Positions 34,658 through 43,200 of a DNA stretch of 64,000 nucleotides are shown piece after piece. Positions within the stretch are counted from its first letter, which is position 1; each line of letters starts with the position of its first letter. Under the pieces are notes generated by a model, which was not told where the DNA came from, did not search any database, and was given only the letters and a program-made list of their open reading frames with translations. Source of the DNA: Roseofilum casamattae BLCC-M143 (lineage in GTDB: Bacteria > Cyanobacteriota > Cyanobacteriia > Cyanobacteriales > Desertifilaceae); contig NZ_JAQOSQ010000004.1 of NCBI RefSeq assembly GCF_030068455.1, positions 1-64,000 on the forward strand, given 5' to 3'. Made by a program: the position numbers and the translations under genes.

Positions 34658-35877
34658 TCGATGCGATCGGAGTTGGACTCGATGGAGCCTCTGGATTATC
34701 AGCCGCCGCGCGCCGGTTAATTAGCGAGGCAACTGTGCTGGTGGGGAGCGATCGCCACTTAAACTACTTTGCCGAACATCCGGCCAAACGGCTGGTTTTA
34801 AACGATATCTCGCAAACCTTCCAGCAGATAAGTAACTGTCTCGACTCCGATGCGATCGTCATTCTGGTTTCTGGCGACCCCCTCTTTTTCGGTCTCGGAC
34901 GGCTCTTACTCGGTTATTTTCCGGCAGAACAACTCCGGTTTCATCCCCATGTCAGCTCTATTCAACTGGCCTTTAGTCGGCTGAAACTACCTTGGCAAGA
35001 TGCTCGAACCATCAGCGTTCACGGTCGTTCTTTCGATCGCCTCGTCGAACTCTTACAAAAAGGCGAATCTCCGATCGCTGTTTTGACCGATCCGGTCCAC
35101 TCTCCAAGCGCGATCGCCCATTTACTGCAACAGCTCGACCTCCCCAGTACTTATCAACTGTATATCTGCGAAAATTTGGGAGGAATGGACGAGCGCATTC
35201 ATACCTGTTCTTGGAAAGAGGCGATCGGGCGCACTTTTGCCGCCTTAAATGTGACGATTTTGGTGCGCCAACCGAGCCAACCCAGCACTGCTTCAGTGCT
35301 CCCAATCATCGGTATTCCCGATGGCCAATTCTACTCCTTTGCCGACCGACCGGGGTTAATTACAAAGCGAGAAGTGCGGTTACTGATTTTGGGAGAACTG
35401 GGACTGAGCGAGAACCAAACCATCTGGGATATTGGCGCGGGAACCGGTTCGGTAGCCGTTGAAATGGCACGCTTATCGCCAACGTCGCGGATTTATGCGA
35501 TTGAAAAAACCGCTGCTGGTATTGGTTTAATCGAACAAAATGCGCGCCACTTTCAAGTCTCGAATATTATCTCAATTCAGGGCATGGCTCCCCAAGCATT
35601 GCGACAAATTCCACCACCCGATCGCGTGTTTATTGGCGGAACGGGAGATGCGCTCTCGACAGTGTTAGCTTGTGCCGTGGCCAGCCTCTTGCCTGGAGGA
35701 AAAGTCGTGATGGCTCTGGCGACGGTAGAACATCTGCACGAGGCGATCGCGTGGCTTAACCGTCACAATTTATTCTATCGCCTGCTGCAAGTCCAACTCT
35801 CGCGATCGATTCCCGTCGGTCGATTTACGCGCTATACTCCTCTTAATCCGGTTACCATTCTCACCATTGGAGAGTAA
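34654..35877 (+). CDS. cobL: precorrin-6Y C5,15-methyltransferase (decarboxylating), CbiE-CbiT fusion
   Basis: The 407-aa protein joins two SAM-dependent methyltransferases: an N-terminal CbiE-type tetrapyrrole methylase (about 1-200: AIGVGLDGASGL, ILVSGDPLFFGLG, ENLGGMDERIHTC) and a C-terminal CbiT-type Rossmann enzyme (about 230-407, with SAM motif IWDIGAGTGSVAVEMA at about 257, and FIGGTGDAL). It methylates C5 and C15 and removes the acetate carboxyl in B12 synthesis. It starts inside the cobH stop codon. Confidence 0.95.
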   Translation: MIDAIGVGLDGASGLSAAARRLISEATVLVGSDRHLNYFAEHPAKRLVLNDISQTFQQISNCLDSDAIVILVSGDPLFFGLGRLLLGYFPAEQLRFHPHVSSIQLAFSRLKLPWQDARTISVHGRSFDRLVELLQKGESPIAVLTDPVHSPSAIAHLLQQLDLPSTYQLYICENLGGMDERIHTCSWKEAIGRTFAALNVTILVRQPSQPSTASVLPIIGIPDGQFYSFADRPGLITKREVRLLILGELGLSENQTIWDIGAGTGSVAVEMARLSPTSRIYAIEKTAAGIGLIEQNARHFQVSNIISIQGMAPQALRQIPPPDRVFIGGTGDALSTVLACAVASLLPGGKVVMALATVEHLHEAIAWLNRHNLFYRLLQVQLSRSIPVGRFTRYTPLNPVTILTIGE

Positions 35878-35922
35878 TAGACTCTGGTTGAGTTCTAGTC
35901 TTTTCGCCAAGAGGTCAAAATA

Positions 35923-36429
35923 ATGGGTAAATTAGCCTTGGGTCTATTTCTTAGTATTTTTTATCTGGTTGGGTTTGGAGTGCTATGGTATAGCATCAAC
36001 TCAGCCCAAAAATCGATTCAAGCCTCTCAATGGCCCTCCACAATGGGTACGCTTGAAAAGGTATCTCTTCACGAAAACTTAGATGACGATAGCAGTACTT
36101 ATGAAGTCCGGGTTGAGTATCGTTACTCCGTCATGGGGCAAACTTATACCAGTTCGCGATTAGCCTTTGGATATACCGGGAGCAGTGGCAGAAAACAGCA
36201 TCAAGAAATTCTGAAAAAATTGCAAAATGCTTCAGTGATTAATGTTCGATATAATCCCAACAATCCGGCAACCTCCGTTCTCTCTTTTGGCATTCATCGT
36301 TCCATAAAATTCCTTTTTGCTTTTGCCATAACATGGCTGAGTTTTGTCGTTGGTATTACCCTGATTATCTGGATCGACTCTCAAAGCGATCGCACTCTCT
36401 TGGATAACATCGATATTATTATTCAGTAA
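35923..36429 (+). CDS. DUF3592-like membrane protein
   Basis: The 168-aa protein has an N-terminal transmembrane helix (LALGLFLSIFYLVGFGVLWY), a soluble strand-rich domain (VSLHENLDDDSSTYEVRVEYRYSVMGQTY, then NVRYNPNNPATSVLS) and a C-terminal helix (FLFAFAITWLSFVVGITLII). This is the layout of DUF3592 proteins. The motif VRYNPNNP is typical. Function unknown. It lies 46 bp after cobL on the same strand. Confidence 0.75.
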   Translation: MGKLALGLFLSIFYLVGFGVLWYSINSAQKSIQASQWPSTMGTLEKVSLHENLDDDSSTYEVRVEYRYSVMGQTYTSSRLAFGYTGSSGRKQHQEILKKLQNASVINVRYNPNNPATSVLSFGIHRSIKFLFAFAITWLSFVVGITLIIWIDSQSDRTLLDNIDIIIQ

Positions 36430-36483
36430 ACCTTTCTCAACCTTTTCTGTCGAACGCTACTCTCGCACTCAAATCTTGCCATT

Positions 36484-36828
36484 ATGGATACCGAGCCATC
36501 TATCTCCTTCGATGATTTTCTCAAAATTGAGATGCGCGTCGGCACGGTGCGATCGGCAAAACGAAATGAAAAAGCGAAGAAACCGGCGTATATTCTGGAA
36601 ATCGACTTCGGTCAATTTGGAGTTAAAACCAGCTCTGCTCAAATTACAGAGGCTTATCAATTAGACGAGTTAATCGGTTCTCAAGTTATTGCTGTCACGA
36701 ACTTTCCTCCCAAGAGGGTTGCAGGAGTCAAGTCAGAAGTTCTAGTCCTTGCTGTAGTGGAGGAGGATGGTCGGGCAATATTATTGCGTCCAACCCAAAA
36801 GGTGGAAAATGGTATGAGAGTTGCCTGA
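36484..36828 (+). CDS. tRNA-binding (CsaA-like, OB-fold) protein
   Basis: The 114-aa protein is a single EMAP-II-like OB fold: ISFDDFLKIEMRVGTV, RSAKRNEKAKKPAYILEIDFGQFGVKTS (quoted segments are SAKRNEKAKKPAYILEIDFG), then YQLDELIGSQVIAVTNFPPK and VLVLAVVEEDG. This matches CsaA, which binds tRNA and was described as an export-related chaperone. The gene is followed by a hairpin at 36888-36909. Confidence 0.85.
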   Translation: MDTEPSISFDDFLKIEMRVGTVRSAKRNEKAKKPAYILEIDFGQFGVKTSSAQITEAYQLDELIGSQVIAVTNFPPKRVAGVKSEVLVLAVVEEDGRAILLRPTQKVENGMRVA

Positions 36829-36887
36829 ATGTTTGATTCTGATGTCTGCTGAGCAGAGGACGAATATTTCGCGATCGCAAAAAAAAA

Positions 36888-36909
36888 ATGACTGGCATTA
36901 GCCAGTCAT
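36888..36909 (-). terminator. intrinsic terminator on the minus strand
   Basis: ATGACTGGC (36888-36896) pairs perfectly with GCCAGTCAT (36901-36909) around an ATTA loop. On the minus strand it is followed by an uninterrupted run of about nine T. The only minus-strand candidate upstream is the small frame at 37036-37227, which this terminator supports. On the + strand it may also mark the end of the csaA-like transcript. Confidence 0.7.
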
Positions 36910-37035
36910 AAAGTTCCAAATTATCTAACCACGAAACGTATCTGAATTTATTGAAGAAACTGCTGCGATCGCGCAATTGTATTTGTCAGAGAAGCATAAC
37001 GGCTGTTATGGCTGAAGGGAATCTGACACAAATAC

Positions 37036-37227
37036 TCAGACAGCACCGCAGGATTCAAAGCGAGTCTGCCAACTGGGCAAGACCTGTCCCCATTCCCAAT
37101 CACTATCAATGACGGGTTGTTCTTTACTGATTAGCTCCCAAGTCTGTTGTATCTCTTCTTTATATTCTCCATCCCAGTGTTCGGGAGAGAAGCTAGTAGA
37201 TCGTTGGTTCGATAAGGAGGTGCTCAT
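37036..37227 (-). CDS. candidate small protein, 63 aa
   Basis: The frame starts MSTSLSNQRSTSFSPEHWDG and contains several tryptophans and acidic residues (IDSDWEWGQVLPSWQTRF). I recognise no family. A strong terminator for this strand lies 127 bp past the stop, and no other gene needs it. The ATG has only a weak ribosome-binding site. Confidence 0.4.
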   Translation of the reverse strand: MSTSLSNQRSTSFSPEHWDGEYKEEIQQTWELISKEQPVIDSDWEWGQVLPSWQTRFESCGAV

Positions 37228-37481
37228 AATCTTTGCTGGGTTAGATTGGGTAAATGCGGGTGCCGTTCTTGGCTGATTCTTTACTCAGCATAATTTAGGA
37301 TTGAAAGAGATGACAAGGTGAAACCCCCAATCTTGACGGAATCTTCTCAATTTGCGCAATTATACGGATAACATAAAAATGTAAGCCATTTGACTGAAAT
37401 TTCCAAAACGGTTTATGAAGAGAGGGGTTTGACCCCTTATGGCTAATACTTGAGAGGAAAGACGTAATTACAGGTTCGATT

Positions 37482-38315
37482 TTAAAGTAAAAATTGCAGC
37501 AGCATTGGAGCAAGTTGGTTAATTACACCGAGAAAACCACCTCGTCTTTTACCCGTTTTGCGGCTTTCTTCAATCGCCTTTTCCGTAACTTCAATAAATT
37601 GTTGTGAGGTCTGATATCCTTCTTCATGACCTTGAAATTGGAAAATTTCTGCAGCGACTTGCCAATCGGCGATCGCAGAGGTACTGTCTCCGAGTTGCAA
37701 GCGACTGACCCCCCGTCCCAAATACGCTGGAGCATAGTTTGGATCGATTTGCAGCGCTAAGCTATGTTTCTCGATGGCGCCTTGATGATTGCCCGATCGC
37801 GCATCCACAAATGCCAAGCGATAATAATCTTGAGGTTCGAGAACCCCACCGGGAAAATCAATAACCCCATTGAGGATAGCCGCATCGATAGTGGCATCTT
37901 CAATGATTGCATTCGTCATATACGCACCACTCAAGTTTGCTCCATTCAAATTCGCTCCCGTCAGATCGGCATAAGACAGATCGGCACCAATAAAATTAAC
38001 TCCAGATAAATTAGCTCCACTTAAATTGGCTCGCCTGAGATCGGCTTTATACAAAACGGCTCCAGTTAAGTCAGCTCCACTTAAGTTAGCTCGATCGAGA
38101 TTAGCGCTCTCCAGATTGGCAAAACTTAAATCTGCTCCGCTTAAGTCCGCATTCTTTAACTGAGCCAGGCGCAATCCCGCTTCGCTGAGATCGCACATGG
38201 GACATTGTTTAGAAGCGAGTAGTTGCCGAAGATCCTCCAAACTTTCTGCGGCGACTGGAGGAGAGATCGCAATGCTGAGGAGCAGAGCAGCAGTGGAGAT
38301 AATTTTAGAATTCAT
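37482..38315 (-). CDS. secreted pentapeptide-repeat protein with TPR-like C-terminus
   Basis: The 277-aa protein has a signal peptide ([18 protein letters not shown], cleavage near AAE), a short CPMCDLSEA motif, and about seventeen A(D/N)L-x-x pentapeptides (about 40-145) that form a right-handed quadrilateral beta-helix. The C-terminal part ([40 protein letters not shown]) is TPR-like. I chose the ATG at 38315 because it starts the signal peptide; the longer frame to 38456 runs through a hairpin. The role is unknown; such repeat proteins are often protein-binding scaffolds of the periplasm or thylakoid lumen. Confidence 0.85.
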   Translation of the reverse strand: MNSKIISTAALLLSIAISPPVAAESLEDLRQLLASKQCPMCDLSEAGLRLAQLKNADLSGADLSFANLESANLDRANLSGADLTGAVLYKADLRRANLSGANLSGVNFIGADLSYADLTGANLNGANLSGAYMTNAIIEDATIDAAILNGVIDFPGGVLEPQDYYRLAFVDARSGNHQGAIEKHSLALQIDPNYAPAYLGRGVSRLQLGDSTSAIADWQVAAEIFQFQGHEEGYQTSQQFIEVTEKAIEESRKTGKRRGGFLGVINQLAPMLLQFLL

Positions 38316-38376
38316 GGCTGTGGATCGAGACTTAATCTTCATTATAGGAAGCGATCGAGGAATAGAACGTAGAGCA

Positions 38377-38408
38377 AGAGACCTCTTAGCGATCGCCAAG
38401 AGGTCTCT
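38377..38408 (-). terminator. perfect 11-bp hairpin with HIP1 in its loop
   Basis: AGAGACCTCTT (38377-38387) pairs with AAGAGGTCTCT (38398-38408), and the 10-nt loop is AGCGATCGCC. It lies between the 38441-38632 gene and the pentapeptide gene, both on the minus strand. There is no T-run, so it could end the upstream transcript inefficiently or act as a processing site. Confidence 0.45.
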
Positions 38409-38440
38409 CAAAACCAATGACTTCAATGTTCTACCGAACA

Positions 38441-38632
38441 TTAACGACGCTGACAAACCTTTTGCAAGCGATCGCCCTGCATCACCAACAAATTACACGA
38501 TACCCGCTCTTGCTCCCAATGCTCTAACACCGAGGCACTCGGAACCATCAAGAAGCTGCCATGAGACACTAAAGGATGAAACAGCGCAGCGATCGCCGTG
38601 GAAAAAGTAAAGATTGTTAAACCAGTATTCAT
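38441..38632 (-). CDS. small secreted or membrane-anchored protein
   Basis: The 63-aa protein starts [20 protein letters not shown], a hydrophobic segment, and ends in a charged part with two cysteines ([20 protein letters not shown]). A GGAGG lies 9 nt before the ATG, a good ribosome-binding site, which decides this start over a longer frame to 38692. No family recognised. Confidence 0.6.
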   Translation of the reverse strand: MNTGLTIFTFSTAIAALFHPLVSHGSFLMVPSASVLEHWEQERVSCNLLVMQGDRLQKVCQRR

Positions 38633-38793
38633 CGACTTCAACCTCCATGAGCTGTTGCCGTCTCGTTTCCGAGCCAAGGCAAGAAAAAACATTTAATCTG
38701 ACGCTACATCAGCCACCGTCTCCGAGAGTAGAGTGAGGATTGACCGAAAAAGTTCCGTGCTTTTGCGGGAATTATATCAAATTTATGCAAAAG

Positions 38794-38812
38794 TTGAGGT
38801 CAAACACCTCAA
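38794..38812 (-). terminator. candidate terminator downstream of yccF-like gene
   Basis: TTGAGG (38794-38799) pairs with CCTCAA (38807-38812) around a 7-nt loop. On the minus strand AACTTTTGC follows, a short T-run. It begins 24 bp past the stop of the gene. Confidence 0.35.
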
Positions 38813-38835
38813 TATCGCGGAGCGATCGCCAGGCT

Positions 38836-39210
38836 TCAGATGTCTTCAAGCTGCCGCCCAAAGGGGAACAGAGCTAATGGAATCAACTTAAAATGCTGTT
38901 GTGCAAAAGGAATCCCGATAATTGTAATAAACAGAATTAATCCATGAATCAAATGGGACAAGGCAATCTCCCACCCAAATAAGACTACCCAAATCAGGTT
39001 AAACACCATCGGGATAACTCCAGAGGCACTCTCCTCAACCCGAGTTTGCTTGCCAAATGGAGTAAAAGTCGCTAAACCCAACTTAATGGCTTGCCAGCCA
39101 AAGGGAATCCCCACAATCGTCAGGCACAAGCTAATGCCACCAACGATATAGCCAATTCCAGAGAGAAAGCCGCCAAAAATCAACCAAATTACATTACCGA
39201 ACAAAGTCAT
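38836..39210 (-). CDS. YccF-domain inner membrane protein
   Basis: The 124-aa protein contains the duplicated YccF (DUF307) motif: GNVIWLIFGGFLSGIGYIVG ... TIVGIPFGWQAIKLG and, in the second half, NLIWVVLFGWEIALSHLIHG ... TIIGIPFAQQHFKL, each followed by a PFG box (TPFGKQ, FPFGRQ). Three to four membrane segments are predicted. Function unknown. Confidence 0.88.
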   Translation of the reverse strand: MTLFGNVIWLIFGGFLSGIGYIVGGISLCLTIVGIPFGWQAIKLGLATFTPFGKQTRVEESASGVIPMVFNLIWVVLFGWEIALSHLIHGLILFITIIGIPFAQQHFKLIPLALFPFGRQLEDI

Positions 39211-39498
39211 AACGTTTCACTTCCTACCACTTGGAGATAACTAATAGAGACGTAAAGACATTGGAATAAGTGTCCCAATCTCAGCTTCAAGAAATTTTTA
39301 TCTAACTCGTACGCAATTATGCGGTTCGCAATATCCTCAACCCCAAGATAAACTCTAAATTACATTAAATTAACTGAGTTCTCAATATCATTGGGAGCAT
39401 TGCCAAGTCATAATTCAGCACTTGATGTAACATATTTAACTCTTGTTGTGTTGATGCCTGACTTTGGACATTTACTCACCTAGTTTTAACGAACAACC

Positions 39499-40239
39499 AT
39501 GCTAAAATTCACTCAAAAGACTCTGATATTAGCGATTCTGGCAACGTTAGGGGGACAAAGTTCCCTGCAAGCCAATCCCAACATTTATCTGGCGCAAACG
39601 TTTAAGCCTCCAGGACGAGGTGCGCCTCCGAAAACGGCAGATGCAGGAACTCGCGGCTGCACCATCAGTGCAGGAGAGCGCCAATCTCTCACGGCTTTAG
39701 TGCCCGGTGAAGCTTTAGCATTAACAACTCAAGAGAAGCCGACATTATTTTGGTATCTGCCAGAAGCCAAAGGAAAAACGGTACAATTTACCCTGCTCGA
39801 TCGCAATGATGAGACTATTATTTACGAAACTGAAATTGGAGGACTGAGCCAATCGGGAATTGTTGGTATCGACTTATCCCAAATTGCGCCAACCTCAAAA
39901 GGAACAACTGGCTTAGAAGTCGATCGCTTATATCATTGGTATATGGTCATTGTTTGCGATCCCACAGACCGTACGGGTGATGTTGTTGTCGATGGTTGGA
40001 TCGAACGAGTCGAACCGAGTCAGGCTCTGCAAGCTCAGTTGCAAAACACGGCAGCAGTCGATCGTGCTAAAATCTATGCTGAAGCTGGAATTTGGCACGA
40101 TGCACTTTCGGCGATCGCCAAACAATACTATTCTGGTTCCGCAAATCCAGCGATCGCAGCTCAATGGGAAACCCTACTGCGTTCCGTAGAACTCGATGCA
40201 TTTACTAACACTCCAATTCTGAAAATGAGTCAACGTTAA
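39499..40239 (+). CDS. DUF928 secreted protein
   Basis: The 246-aa protein has a signal peptide (QKTLILAILATLGGQSSLQA) and the DUF928 core: PTLFWYLPEAKGKTVQFTLL, VGIDLSQIAPTSK, then LYHWYMVIVCDP. A helical C-terminus (IYAEAGIWHDALSAIAKQYY) resembles a single TPR-like hairpin. DUF928 genes are common next to CHAT/haemagglutinin genes in cyanobacteria, which is what is seen here (13 bp to the next start). The two are probably one operon, and the protein may assist export or display of its neighbour; this is inference. Confidence 0.88.
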   Translation: MLKFTQKTLILAILATLGGQSSLQANPNIYLAQTFKPPGRGAPPKTADAGTRGCTISAGERQSLTALVPGEALALTTQEKPTLFWYLPEAKGKTVQFTLLDRNDETIIYETEIGGLSQSGIVGIDLSQIAPTSKGTTGLEVDRLYHWYMVIVCDPTDRTGDVVVDGWIERVEPSQALQAQLQNTAAVDRAKIYAEAGIWHDALSAIAKQYYSGSANPAIAAQWETLLRSVELDAFTNTPILKMSQR

Positions 40240-40252
40240 CGAGATCGCACTC

Positions 40253-43200
40253 ATGTCCCTACGGGTCAATCGTTTGTCTGTTCTGTTGCTCGCTGTTCTA
40301 CAAACCTGGGCGATGGCTCAATCCCCAGAAAGTCGAGCGCGAGCACAACCCATTATCCCTGCTCCTGACGGTACGGGGACGGCAGTCAGTACTCAAGGTA
40401 ACCAAATTACCATTACAGGAGGAATACAGCCTTCTGGTAGCAGCAACCTTTTTCATAGTTTCAGCGAATTTGGACTCAATTCCACTCAAATTGCCAATTT
40501 TTTATCCACTCCTGGAATTGAAAATATTTTAGGGCGGATTACTGGAGGAGATCCATCCTACATCAATGGATTAATTCAAGTTACCGGCGCTAACTCCAAC
40601 TTATATCTAATTAATCCCGCTGGAATTGTGTTTGGAAGCGATGCTCAACTGAACGTTCCGGCAGCCTTTCATGCCACCACAGCCAACCAAATTGGCTTTG
40701 GTGGCGATGTCTGGTTTCGTGCCGTTGGCGAGAATGATTGGCAAACCCTAATCGGTACTCCCCAAGAATTCCGCTTCGATGGCGAAACCCCAGGATCCAT
40801 TCTTAACTTTGGCAATCTCAGCGTCGAACCCGGTCAAAGCCTGAGCCTCACTGGAGGAGAGGTGATTAATCTCGGCACGATCGCAGCTCCCGGAGGAAGT
40901 ATTACTCTGGCTGCCGTTCCCGGACATCATCTTCTCCGTATTTCCCAGGAAGGACACTTGTTACGTTTAGAGGTTCCAATCGCAGAGCAAGAATCTTTAT
41001 CCTTCGATCCGCTCTCGGTTCCCGAACTGTTGACGGGAGGAAATATTTCAGGACATGCCTCTGGCTTAAGTATTAACTCAGAAGGAGAGGTCGTATTGGG
41101 GGACTCCGAGATTGTCATTCCCCAAACTCCAGGAGTGGCGATCGCCTCCGGAACAATTGATGTATCCGATATAACAGGAGGAATGGGCGATCGCACTCCA
41201 ACCATTAATATTATCGGTACTACAGTTGGGGCGATCGATGCAATTTTAAATGCCTCCAATAATGGCAATGGCGGCGAGATTAATATTGGCGGATCGTTTC
41301 AAGGGAACGGTCTTCTACCCAATGCGAATACAACTCTCATCGATGTCAACTCTTTCCTACAGGCCAACAGCCTAAATGACGGAGATGGCGGCAATATTAT
41401 CATCTGGGCAGACCGCAACACTCAATTCTACGGCATCGCAGAAGCCAATGGAGGCGCAATCGCTGGTAACGGCGGTTTCATCGAAATTTCCGGTAAAGAA
41501 AACTTGCTCGTGGCGGGTTCTGTTCGAGTCAATAGCACCGTCGGTCAATTAGGCACAATATTGCTCGATCCGGAGAATATTACTATTTCCAACGTTAGCA
41601 GTCCAGGAGTTAACGAAACATTACCCGAAATCAGTTTCGATGATACGTTTAGTTCCAGCGACATCACGATTAATGCCGCTACTTTACAAGCAATTCCCGG
41701 CAATATTGTTCTCGAAGCAACCAATAATATTACCGTTAATACTTCTTTGACTTTTGCTACGGGACTGGGTTCAATTACCTTTAAAGCTAATGCCAACTCC
41801 GATGGTAGTACTGGTCGGTTTCTGATGGCCCCCAGTACATCTATTGTTGCTCCCGGTCGCGATATTACTATTTCTGGAAGGGAAATTGATGCGACAACAA
41901 TTAATACTTCTGCCTCTGGAACAGAGGATGGTGGAAATATCTCCTTAGTTGTTGATGGAACTTTCGTCAGTATCAAAACAGGATCGTTATCCTCTAGCAG
42001 TCAAGGAGGTCATGGCGGAAATATATCTATTACTTCTAATGGAGTACTTGGCAATATTACAACAGGATCGTTATTTTCTAGCAGTCAAGGAGGTCATGGC
42101 GGAAATATATCCGTGAATGTTAATGGGACAAGTGGTAATATCACCACAAGCTCTTTATCCTCCACTAGTGAAGAAGGTAATGGTGGAGATATTCAACTCA
42201 TAACTGCAAATGGGAATATTACAGTTAATCAATCGATTCATTCTCATGTGGGATTTCTGGAGAACGGTACTTACTCAAATCCTCAAACTGCTGGAGATAT
42301 TACTATAACTGTACAGAGTGGTTCCGGAAGTATTAATACCACTTCACAAGATATTAATGCAAACACTGGGGGTTTCGTAGAGGGGAATGCTGGAAATATT
42401 ACTCTGACCACGGCTGAAGGAGATATTCTTACTAACAATATTGAGGCTTATTCATCGGGAACTGGTGATGGAGGGAGCATATCTCTGACGGTGAATGGAG
42501 GGATAGGCAATATTGATACAACTGCAGGAGATCGCTTAGAGACTACTAGCATACAAGGTAATGGTGGAGATATTACTCTGAGTACGGCTGCCGGAAATAT
42601 TCTTACGAGGGACGTTTGGGCTTATGTATTCGAAAATGGTGATGGAGGGAATATCTCTCTGACGGTGAATGGAGGGATGGGCAATATTGACACGACTGTA
42701 GGAGGAGTAGGAATATCCTTAGATTCTAGTAGCGCACAGGGTAATGGTGGAGATATCACTCTGAGTACGGCTGCCGGAAATATTCTTACGAGGGATGTTT
42801 GGGCTTATTCATCAGGAACAGGTGATGGAGGGAACATCTCTCTGACGGTGAATGGAGGGATGGGTAGCATTGAAATGACAGCAGACTCGTTATTACATGC
42901 TGGTAGCAATCGAGGTAATAGTGGAAATGTTAACCTGAGCACGGCTGAAGGAGATATTATTACAGATAATATTTTCAGCAATTCATCGGGAAATGGGAAT
43001 GGAGGAAATATTACCTTAAGTGTCAATAGTGGTGTCGGAAAAATTGATACAACTTCGGGAGTATTGTTCGCTTCTTCTGACGATAGTGAAGCTGGTAATA
43101 TCAGTTTATCTTCTCCCTCCGATTTGAATGTGGGCGGATTATATGCTACGGATCGTGGGGAAAATGGAGGCAATATCACATTAATTTCTAATGATATTGA

